DNA of 64,000 bases from Hibiscus mutabilis. Lineage: Eukaryota > Streptophyta > Magnoliopsida > Malvales > Malvaceae. A model generated the notes under the pieces. It saw only the letters and a program-made list of their open reading frames with translations, was not told the origin of the DNA and searched no databases. Numbering within the stretch: the stretch's first letter is position 1; every line of letters starts with the position of its first letter. This document shows positions 35,189 through 44,310 of this stretch, piece by piece. The translations under genes were made by a program, and so were the position numbers. The stretch is taken from positions 8,424,128 through 8,488,127 of the forward strand of contig CM033744.1 of the NCBI GenBank assembly GCA_019671005.1, in the 5' to 3' direction.

Positions 35189-36454
35189 TGTAGCGATGGT
35201 TGTTTCGCTAAAAAAATCGAGTTTTCAAGTGTTTGTGATTTTTTCGATATTAAAATATTTATTCCGTGGGGTTTTAAAAAACGCGTATTTCATTTAAAGA
35301 AATGGAGTTGCCATCGCCGCCACTTAGGTAGGGCGGAACACCATAAAACCGAGATTTGAAAACTATTGGGTTCGGGAGTCGATTTACGGATGGGGAAGGA
35401 TTAGCACCCCCACACCGCCCAAAATTGGTACTTTAATAATTACCGCTTTATTAATATTAGATTTTCCGGATTAAAGTGACGATTAGTTTGAAATTCGGTT
35501 ATAATTACGGATAAATTTTAAAGGCCCCGTTATCCGAGAGTAAACGCCCAACCACTATCACTACGCCTGATACTGGCCTCGTTTACGCTCGGATAAAAGG
35601 GCACCACATTGACATTATATATTCCATTATGCAAACTTAGTGAGCAAAATATAAAACATGTCAAATAATTTAAATACAATACAAATAAATATTAACATAG
35701 TAGAATACTAATCTAACATAAATAAAATACTAATCTAAAACATACATACATAAATATTAATCTTACTTATAAATAAAAACAAATTTAACATAAATAAAAT
35801 GCTAACATTCATAAATATTAATTTAAAACACAAATAAATATTAATCTAACACATAAATAAAAACGAATCTAACATAAATAAAATATTAATATAAAACACA
35901 AATTTAAAACATATTAAATACTAATCTAAAACATAAACATACAAACTAAAAAATAAGAATACAATTTTAAAATAACTAATACTTCATTAAATTATAAAAA
36001 TTACAACACTAATAAAAAGGGAAGAAAATATACCTAACTAGGAGCTCGAATGACGAACCCCGACTGAACCCCACCGAGATCTACCACGATCTCTCCAAAA
36101 ATATTAACTAGATCGGACCTAAATAGGACCCCGATTGAATGTTGGATCGAACCAACTGGGGCCGAGGGCACTGCCCCCAACCCGGCCAGCCCCAATTGGG
36201 GAGCCAATTTCATCGCCAATTTGTTGGGAATTTTTGGCGTGTAATCATCCAAATTGGCTGCCCCCAATGCCTTGTATTTATAGGCAAAAGGGGTGGGTGG
36301 TTTGGGTGACGTGAAGCATGCTGCTCCACGCAATTTCTTTCTTTTTTTTAATATATATATATATATATTGATTTTTCACTAATTTTATATTAATAATAAT
36401 ATTATTAAAATAATACTAATAACACTAAAACCCGGTAAAAAATGAGTGATTACA
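35189..36454 (-). repeat. 5' LTR of the Ogre/Tat-like element
   Basis: Partner of 24890-26165; 1,266 bp. The TATAAATA box is at 36282-36275 on the minus strand. The main difference from the partner is loss of a short GGCCGGCCTAG-containing stretch near 36190, while the AT run at 36350-36370 is an (AT)n repeat here and a T/A run in the partner. Confidence 0.92.
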
Positions 36455-36886
36455 CTGGAGGCTCAAGTTTTTGTCGTTTAACTTCACCCATGCCTGCTTG
36501 AAACTCCTCTGGCTAGTGTACGACCGAGTCTTGTCACCACCTCATTCTATTTTGAAACCCACCGTTGTTCATCATGCATTTGCCTCGATTTCTACCACAA
36601 GCCCTATTATTCGGTCCATTTACTTAGATTTGCCTATCTTCGCGTCGATAGAGGTCACGGCTGAAGACATTACAGGCATGGGCGAAGTCAAACGAAAGTG
36701 GGGAAGCTAGGGGAACAATCACCGGAGGCTGTAACGACTAACTGGTGGATGATCAGAGCTGACAGTTGGAAAGAGACTAGAGTTATTAGGGTCTAGTGTT
36801 TTAGATTTTAATATTTATGATTTAGGGTTTAAGGTTTAAAATTTTTAAACTTAGGATTAAGGTTTAGGGTTTAGGATTTACATTTA
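36455..36886. other. Centre and right arm of the fold-back element
   Basis: After the 5-bp TSD the sequence continues the fold-back element. 36640-36790 is the inverted partner of 24735-24870 (shared words ATGCCTGTAACGTCTTCA and CCAACTGACAGCT). 36480-36640 is the unpaired middle; a short plus-strand frame here has no known motif. Confidence 0.6.
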
Positions 36887-37611
36887 GGCCTTGCTCGGTA
36901 ATTAGCGGATAACTGATAGTAGATTACATTAGCTGATAGCTGCTAGCAGATTGCATTAGATGATTTGACTAGCGGATTGTATTAGTTGATTGTATAAAAT
37001 TGTTTGGCAAAATTAACTAATAGCTGATAGTTGTTTGATTATTTAAACAAGCAAAATGACATATAAGGACATGATTATATTTGATACTTGTTTGAATAGT
37101 TTATTAGTTATCAATATTTTTTTATCTATTAATATTATCAGATAATGAAAAATAATTTTTAAATATAATATGGAGTACTAAACATATTTGAAGTATCTAT
37201 ATATTAATTTATTATTTATATAATTATTTTTAATAAAATTTAATTAATTAATAAATTTAAATACAAATATAAATAGGTGAGAATAAAAAGAAAAACAAAA
37301 AAGTATTAGTTTACAAATGTTCCAATGTAAATACGTGAGGATGAAGAATTAAAATAGAAAAAGTTAAATTTAGGTTATTTAGAGATTTTTAATAATTATT
37401 ATGGGTAAAATAATCTTTATAACTTAATGTCAAATCTCTAATTTCAAAAAGCTCATATTAGCAGCTTTTTCAAAATTAGAGGTCCACCCCAATCCACTAT
37501 TCCAATCTGCTATTCACCAAACATCAAAATTAGCGGATTTGGCCGGTCAAACCACTAATTTTAGCTCAAACCTCTAATTTTGGCTCAAACCGATATTTAT
37601 CGAACAGGGCC
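36887..37611. mobile_element. Tourist-like MITE (PIF/Harbinger type), 725 bp
   Basis: Ends GGCCTTGCTCGGTAA and, inverted, GGCCCTGTTCGATAA, flanked by TTA on both sides (36884-36886, 37612-37614). A 3-bp TTA duplication and GGSC-type ends are those of Tourist elements. No coding sequence; the middle is AT-rich. It interrupts the right arm of the fold-back element, whose left arm lacks it, so it is the later insertion. Confidence 0.8.
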
Positions 37612-37910
37612 TTAGCGTTTAGATTTTTTAAACTTTTAAGGTTGAAATTGTAGAATTTTTAAACTTTTATGGTTGAAATTGAAAATTAATAAACCTTAAA
37701 GGACTAATTCGGCTATTATGCCTTTAAATAAATGTTAATTTTTTTTGAAAAAATGCCACGCCAACTTTCGTACATGCCACGTCATCTTCCGTGACGGAAG
37801 TGGGTAAACTTGTTAACGGCGAAATACCCAACGTATAAAATCAAGAATTTTAAAACATTGTATATGAAACTTAAATTTTGGTATAGTTTATATATGAATG
37901 GGTAATTAAC

Positions 37911-38690
37911 TTTTTTTTATTTCGAAATGAAAATGTTGCAAAAAGAAATATCTCAAATGCTTTTTTCTCTTGTATTCCTTCGAAATCCGTGTCTATTACA
38001 ATGGGCTGACCTGGTTTTTATAACGTAGTCCTTAAAATATATATATAAAAAATCTGACCTCTATTTTAATCCAATTTGGCATCTCTCTTTGTCCTTGGTT
38101 TACGTTTTTACTATTTTTGCATATTTTTCAGTGATGGGTAGGAAAGCCGATATGGTCTCTACCACGGAGGGGACGTTCGGCAGGCTCGAGGAGTAACATT
38201 TTTCCAAAATCGTGTATGGCATAAGTGAGAGCTGAACGGTCCAAGAGCGTGATTATACGCGCGAGTGGGGATTCGAACGAGCCCCTTCTAGGCGATCGTG
38301 GCCGTCAAATCTCTCCTAAATCTAACGACTGAGAGGAGTGCGGCTCCAAAAGTATAACGCAGCTAGAGTTTTTTTTAGGTTTTGGTTTAATATTGAGCTT
38401 GTCTGTATTGGACTTGGGAAGTGTTAGGTAATTTTTTATAATGTGTAAAAGGCTTTGGATATTTAATAAAAGGATATTAGACTTTAATTAATTTATATTG
38501 GGTTTTATAGAGGGGAATGAGCCCCGATGAAAATTAGTGTCTATAATTTTAATTAAGGGTAATTATTTTATGGCAGTAAAAATAAAATTTTTTTATATTT
38601 GATTTTAAGATTAGAGATATTATTTGAGGTTTAGGGTTTCGTTTTTTTGGATATTTGATTTAATTTTATTCATCTAAAAGTACCACCATA
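37911..38690. other. Spacer, no gene recognised
   Basis: 38130-38360 is GC-richer than its surroundings and unique in the window, but has no frame or RNA-like pattern that I can support. The right end grades into the 3' end of the LINE. Confidence 0.4.
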
Positions 38691-38759
38691 TAACAACCTT
38701 TACAACCACCCCTTATACCAAAAAAATAGGACCCTAATTACAGTTTATCCCCCACCTAT

Positions 38760-39246
38760 CTAACAAAAAAGATGAAGCATTTTACAACCTGAAAAAAAAA
38801 AAACAGATAACCTCAACCCAATCACAGTTTTAATCTTTAAAAGCAAAGTATCAGTCTGATGTGGAAGCATTCCATGCAACCTTTCATCCCGTTCTTGCCA
38901 TATGCAATAGTTAAAACATCCCCAAGTCAATCTCAAAATAACACCCCGCAAGCTCTTCCCCTTATCATTTCTGTTCACACAGTCCAACTGCTCTAACAAG
39001 CTGTGACCTGATGAGAGAAATAATACTCTGCAAACAATGGTCTCTAGTCTCAATCCCTAAATCACATAACACACACAACAGATCTACTTGGCACCCCCAA
39101 GAAGCCATACGACTCTTTACAGGTAATTTGCCCTGTACCACTAACCAAGTGATGAAAGAATGACGAGGGATATTAGGACTATCCCAGACAGCTCTGGCCC
39201 AACTCAAATTTTCCCAAATCTCCCTAGCCCTGAACAGTCCCTGCAA
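38760..39246 (-). pseudogene. LINE ORF2 C-terminal zinc-binding region
   Basis: Minus strand shows ARAVWDSPNIPRHSFITWLV, then LPVKSRMASWGCQVDLLCVLCDLG and ETRDHCL, the zf-RVT pattern (a W..., then C-x2-C, then H-x-C/L) that follows RT in plant L1 ORF2. It continues, after a frameshift near 39040, with LTWGCFNYCIWQERDERLHG. It probably binds template RNA in active elements. Confidence 0.85.
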
Positions 39247-39402
39247 GTTCCCAAGTTGTATAAAAAGAGGTAGTAGCTTAAGAAGCTTTTTCCAAGCCTA
39301 ATTATGGTAGTTCTGAAGAGAAACATCCCATAATGACTTTCTTTTAAGTAAATATGCCTCAACCCAAGCCACCCATAAGGACCCAGCTTTAGTAAAAACT
39401 AA

Positions 39403-40902
39403 TCACAAATATTTCAACAAGCATGCCCTATTCCATACCCCGATGTCCTTAACACCAAGTCCACCTTTCCTCTTAGGGTGATATACCCCCTCCCAACTGA
39501 CACGAGCTCTCCTTGCAGTCTTGCCTCCTGATAAAAAAGCATTACACATTGAATCAATTTGCTTTACAACCCTATAAGGCAGCAAGAATATTTTACACTA
39601 AAAGTTCATCAAACTAAAGATCACATCTTGAATTAACGGTAAGCTTCCGGCAAAGGATAAATACCTAGAAGGCCAACTATTGATTCTCTTCACAACATTC
39701 TTAATCAAACCCTCACAATCAGCTCATTTGGTTACCAAAGGAACACCCAAGTATTTAACTGAAAAATATCCCATTGGAAAGCTGTCTCTTCAATAATATT
39801 TTGTACCTTATTAGCCTCTAAACCAGCAAAAAATAATTCAGTTTTAGAGACATTCAACTGTAACCCAGATAACCTATAAAACACATCTATAGTCCTCTCA
39901 CTCCCAATTCAGATTCCTTATTACCCTGTGTAAAAATTAGGAGATCATTCGCAAAGCAAAGGTAAGATAAGTGTACCTTTTTACATCTTGGATGAAAAGC
40001 AAAGACACCATGAGCAGCATCTAAATTCAAGAGACAAGAAAGAATATTCATTCTCCGTATGAACAAGTAAGGTGATAAAGGATCACCTTGCCTGACTCCT
40101 TTCTTACTTGAAAAATAACCCACAAGCCCACCATTCAATTCCACAGAGAATTTAGACCCTTTAATACATGCTGCAATCCATCTTCTGAAAGTTTCTAGGA
40201 ATCTCAGAACCTTTAACACTTGCATAATAAAATCTCAGTTCAAAGAATCGAACGCTTTTCTAAGATCCACCTTCAAAGCACATCTAGAAGATAGATGTTT
40301 CCTTCTATAACCATTAACTATCTCTTGAGCTAATAGGATATTTTTCACCAAATTCTTTCCAACCAAGACGGCACTCTGGTTTGACAGAATAATTGAAGCC
40401 AAACACTGCTTCATCCTATTGGCAAGGATCTTTGTTATGCAATTATACACCACACTACAACAGGAAATGGGTCTGAAATCCACAGCTTGAACCGGGACAA
40501 CAACCTTTGGTACCAATGTGAGAATGGTAGAGTTGAAACAAGTAGGCAGATTTCCAGAGTCAAAGAAATATAGCACATCCCTCATAAAGTCCTCTCCCAT
40601 AATCCTCCATGAAGCTTGAAAAATTTTTGCTCATCTCTAATTTCCTTTCTAGAAATAGGTGCCTCCAATTCAGTCTGCATACAATCTGACAATTCAGTTC
40701 CCAAAATCTCTTTTAATAATGCATCAGAGACTGGCACAACATTTCCATCTATAACACCTAAAGTTCTAGCATAGTAGTCAACTAATTCAGCAGAGATGTC
40801 CTCATAAGTTTCTATCCTTTGCCCACTTCTATTCAAAAGACTATGAATAGAGTTCTTTCTTTGTCGAACAGCCACCTCTCTAAAAAATAGAATTTTGATC
40901 AT
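39403..40902 (-). pseudogene. LINE ORF2 reverse transcriptase
   Basis: In order on the minus strand: NSTILTLVPKVVVPVQAVDF, then RPISCCSVVYNCITKILANR, CALKVDLRKAFDSLN (first catalytic Asp), GVRQGDPLSPYLF, and YLCFANDLLIF, followed by the thumb-side segment ARVSWEGVYHPKRKGGLGVK. The conserved F/Y-A-D-D box reads FAND, so one of the paired catalytic Asp codons is changed to Asn. Frameshifts lie near 40230, 39885 and 40600. It is a dead copy. Confidence 0.9.
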
Positions 40903-41179
40903 CCTCCTTCACACTCTGCACCCTAGATTTTTTCTGTAAGAATTTTTCTTCAGCTTTGAGTAAATCTCCCAACTCCTTCACAATATCCTTCTCCTGTCTG
41001 ACAATACCAGCTGAGGAATTCTCCATGACTAAGGCTTGGATATTCTCAAGCTCAATCCTCTTCTCCAGAATACGATTAGAGATCCCACCGAAATGTTCTT
41101 TGTTAATATTCTTCAAAGGATCCTTTAACTTCTTCAGCTTTGCAAACAAAACCTGAAGAGGAATGTCCACATGTAACAT
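40880..41179 (-). pseudogene. LINE ORF2 linker between endonuclease and RT
   Basis: A helical, Lys/Glu-rich stretch (LFAKLKKLKDPLKNINKEHF, then ILEKRIELENIQALV) typical of the region between the endonuclease and RT in plant L1 ORF2. Its upstream end is cut by the Ty3 insertion at 41172; the protein resumes upstream at 59645 with a short Trp-containing segment. Confidence 0.8.
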
Positions 41180-41209
41180 TCCGATTTCAATCCGAATCCG
41201 AAGTGTTAC
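41172..41209 (-). repeat. G1 3' LTR, first piece (38 bp)
   Basis: TGTAACATTCCGATTTC then AATCCGAATCCGAAGTG: it aligns base for base with 56930-56967 of the intact LTR. Its last five bases GTTAC are the left TSD of the nested solo LTR. Confidence 0.9.
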
Positions 41210-41696
41210 TATAATACCCCAAAGAAAGGCTTGGTAGTAAGTTACTACTTCAAATGCAATCTAATTGACTTGTATTATTATCATTTAGATTTAGTTAAGG
41301 GTCTAGGACCAAATTAAAAGAAAAGGAAGAAAAGATAGCCATTGTCTAATGGACTAAACTGAAATGGAAAAATGGGGGCTTGCATGCTAAGAAAGAAATA
41401 ATTAGTGGTTGTTACACATGTCATTAATAATTTTAAACATGTGGAAAGGGGAAGGGGGAGTTTCGGTAATGAAGTAAAAAGGAAAGATGATCTTCTTCAT
41501 CATCTTCATGAACCGAGCCACAAAAATTTGGAGAGAGAGGGAGTCTTGAGAGAAAGCTTGATAATTTTGCTTCACCCTTGATCATTTTTTTTGTTGTGAT
41601 CGAGTAAGCTAGGGAAGAAGGTGATTACATTCTTGAAAGGCTTGTTACACGCTCGAATCGATCTCTGATTACCGTTAAGAAGGTTGTTTTGATGTT

Positions 41697-42467
41697 TGGT
41701 TGAATTGGCTAAAACCGATAAAAGATTGGACAAAATGCAAAATGATTTTAGAATGGTTTGACTTTCTAACCAAAAGTTACATCCACTACCTTAGCATACC
41801 ACTAAGGATCTCCCAATTCACTATGAATTCTTCCCCTTTTCAAGGCTTAGGAGGTAACATTTACAACCCTATCTTTTTCCTTGGCTAAGATAAAACCAAC
41901 TCTAGTTTTTGTCTAAGGCTAAACAAGAACCTCTCATTTTACAAGGGATTTGATTGGTAAACTTAATACCTCACAAAGGTGTGTGTTTACAAAGATTAAG
42001 CTCACTAGAAAGAGTACAAATGATTTACAATGAAACACTCTCTAAAATATGTACAAGAGAAATGAAGAAATAAGAATTGGATTCAAATTCTCTTGATCAA
42101 CATGCTTGGATATATTCTCTCTACTTTTTCTTCAAGTGTCTTTGGCTTGTATTTATAGTGTGGAATGAAAAACTTGCCGTTAAAAATTAGCCGTTGGAAA
42201 ACTAGCCGTTAGAAAACTAGCTGTTAAAAACTAGTCGTTGGAAAACTAGCCGTTAGGGACTTTTAAATTACTTGAAAATATATGTTTGAGTCAAAAACAC
42301 TTTTAAAAGCTTTCAAACATTTTTTTTTCAAATTAAATGGACTTTAAATTGTTTTTGAAATATTTGTTCAAGTCCAAAAATATTTTTCACTTTGTTATAT
42401 CAAAATAAATATCTCGACAATTTTCCTTATCTTTTAATTTAAGTCTTAAATTGAGTATTTGGTTGCA
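41697..42467 (-). mobile_element. Copia-type solo LTR candidate
   Basis: On the minus strand this 771-bp block starts TGCAACCAAATAC and ends CCAATTCAACCA (TG...CA). It contains CCACACTATAAATACAAGCC (42140-42165), a good TATA region, preceded by six copies of an AACTAGCCGTTGGAAA-type 16-bp unit (42172-42262) in the U3 position. The architecture is that of a copia LTR. The flanks GATGTT and GATTGTT match only with a 1-base gap, so the ends are approximate. Confidence 0.55.
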
Positions 42468-42576
42468 GATTGTTATGAACCATGTTGATGTTAGAAAAAA
42501 ATAGAAAATTTAAAAATTATTTCATGTAATTTTTGGTACATGGAGTAATAATATAGTTGGTAAATGAATGAAAAAT

Positions 42577-43020
42577 AGTTTGTAAATAGATGCATTAATG
42601 CAGTTTATATATGCTATGCAGTTTCCATTGTGTGTACAGTGCAGTTTTAAATGTATGTGTGCATGCAGTCTTGAATTTTAAATGCATAACAGTGTATAAA
42701 TACATGCAGTTTGATGTTTAAATGCAGTGTTGATGTAGTGTGTATGTAATATGCAGAAAAAAAGTTTGTAAATAGATGCAGTAATGCAGTTTATATATGC
42801 TATGCAGTTTCCATTGTGTGTACAATGCAGTTTTAAATGGATGTGTGCATGCAGTCTTGAATTTTAGATGCAGAACAGTGTATAAATACATGCAGTTTGA
42901 TGTTTAAATGTAGTGTAGATGTAGTGTGTATGTAATATGCAGAAAAACAGTTTGTAAATAGATGCAGTAATGTAGTTTATATATGCTATGCAGTTTCAAT
43001 TGTGTGTACAGTGCAGTAAA
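42577..43020. repeat. 186-bp tandem repeat
   Basis: Units begin at 42577, 42763 and 42949 with AGTTTGTAAATAGATGCA; the first two are complete and the third stops after about 70 bp. Within each unit the word ATGCAGT recurs about eight times, so a smaller repeat underlies the larger one. Differences between units 1 and 2 are few. Confidence 0.9.
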
Positions 43021-43119
43021 GTGATGATATGCTATGTAGATTCGATTATGTGTATATAAATATAATTGCCCTGTTTTGTGCATGTGTACATATGAAAATG
43101 AGATTGTTTTTGTATAAAT

Positions 43120-43445
43120 ATGAATCTTAGTGGACTGTTTTGGCTTGTTAAAAAAGTATGTAGACTGTTTTAAGTTATATGTTTATATACCTTAATTGTG
43201 GACTGTTTTAAGTTATATGTTTATATACCTTAATTGTGAATTGTTTTGGCATGTTACAAAAGTATGTGGACTATATTAAGTTATATGTTTATATACATGA
43301 ATTGTGGACTGTTTTGGCATGTTAGAAAAGTACGTGGACTGTTTTAAGTTATATGTTTATATACATGTGAATTGTGGACTGTTTTGGCATGTTAGAAAGG
43401 TATGTGGACTGTTTTGAGATATATGTATATGCATATATGGGAATT
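43120..43445. repeat. About 65-70-bp tandem repeat, TGGACTGTTTT units
   Basis: Five or so units alternating TGGACTGTTTTGGCATGTTA, then GAAAAGTATG, with TGGACTGTTTTAAGTTATAT, then GTTTATATAC. Looser copies of GGACTGTTTT continue to 43590. Confidence 0.85.
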
Positions 43446-43645
43446 GTTTGTTAAATAAATGAGAATATATGTAAGTTAGGGATAGTTCTACATGAAAATA
43501 AAAGTATTAGGGACTGTTTTAATGTATGTAATATGTATGCAAGTACAATGAATTAATTAGGCATGTATATGAACAACAGTGGATTGTTTTGAACATATAA
43601 ATATAATAAGCTTAAGGTGAATTATAGAAGAGAGTTTTATGTTTG

Positions 43646-44226
43646 TGTCACGGGCCGTGAACCAAGGTCCGAGTCATTGGCACCACAGGGTGCACACCAA
43701 GGTGTCCATGAGGTTCTGAGGCACACTTTAGGCTTGAAGAGACCACCAGATTAGCCCGATTCGTGGGAAGATCCAAGAAGGCTTATCCATCCACACCTAT
43801 GTGAACATAGGAGATTCTTTCCATAGATAGCTAAGGAATATTCTTGGCATTATGCCTTGTGGTTGGTAGAGTTGTATTTAGGCCGTTGATGTAAATCAGT
43901 AGGGACCATCGGATTAGAGGGGACTCAACTATAAATAGAGGCCTCCCCACCTCAGTTGTAATCATCCATTCTTTCATCTATTCTTGAGTAATAGAGAGCG
44001 CATTCACTCTAAATTCTCTGAGTTGTTCTTCTCTTGTTCTTCGCGTTCTTTCAGAGTTCTTCGTAGCCGATCTCATAGTTTGCTTCCGCTAAGAACGGTT
44101 TTGTGTTCTTTGGTGCCTTCGAAATTCGATCTTTCAGATCGAGGATTCAGGCTTACTTAGTCGTTTGTCTTAAGGACTCGACTAAGGCCGAACGTCGGGC
44201 TGGTTCAAAAGTCTAGCCCCGTGACA
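43646..44226 (+). mobile_element. Solo LTR of the TR-GAG-like family
   Basis: 581 bp, TGTCACGGGCC to GCCCCGTGACA. It aligns in reverse with the LTR at 60827-61412 (shared words AGTCATTGGCAC, GGACTCAACTATAAATAGAG, GGCTTACTTAG). TATAAATAGAG at about 43930-43940 gives the plus direction. TTTG flanks both ends (43642-43645 and 44227-44230), a probable TSD missing one base. Confidence 0.88.
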
Positions 44227-44310
44227 TTTGTTAGCAGACTTATTTTATCTGAGGAATTTGAAAGAGACTTTAATGCTAAAAAGGTTTACCAATTATTGTG
44301 AGGTACATAC

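Larger units (their letters stand above)
24890..36454 (-). mobile_element. Ogre/Tat-like Ty3 element without pol
   Basis: LTRs 24890-26165 and 35189-36454, near-identical over most of their length, frame a 9-kb interior. The flanks CTAGA (24885-24889) and CTGGA (36455-36459) are a TSD with one change. A tRNA-Arg-type primer site sits left of the right-hand LTR and a polypurine tract right of the left-hand LTR, so the element lies on the minus strand. A gag remnant is near the 5' side (32.5-33.0 kb); the 3' side is filled with tandem repeats (26.3-29.7 kb). No protease, RT, RNase H or integrase can be found, so it is a large non-autonomous derivative. Confidence 0.88.
24346..37910. mobile_element. 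Fold-back (long-TIR) element, split by two insertions
   Basis: Left arm 24346-24889 and right arm 36600-37910 (without the MITE at 36887-37611) are inverted copies. Shared landmarks running inward are GTTAATTACCCA, AACTATACC, GTTAACG-GTTTACCCA, TGACGTGGCATGTACG, GGACTAATTCGGCTATTAT-like text, a degenerate CCCTAAA tract, and CCAACTGACAGCTCCG-like text. Long arms and a small unique middle suggest a Mutator-like or fold-back element without a transposase. The TSD is unclear because both ends sit in T runs. The Ogre/Tat element and the MITE inserted later. Confidence 0.7.
38690..41171 (-). mobile_element. L1-type LINE, 3' part (RT to C-terminus)
   Basis: Minus-strand remnant of ORF2 of a plant L1 element: linker, reverse transcriptase, zf-RVT-type Cys motif and C-terminal tail, ending near 38690. 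The 5' part resumes at 59645 beyond a Ty3 insertion. The joint is exact: removing 41172-59639 and one CCACA brings the two halves of ORF2 together. The 3' tail has no clear poly(A), and its TSD cannot be tested because the other end is outside the window. Confidence 0.88.
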
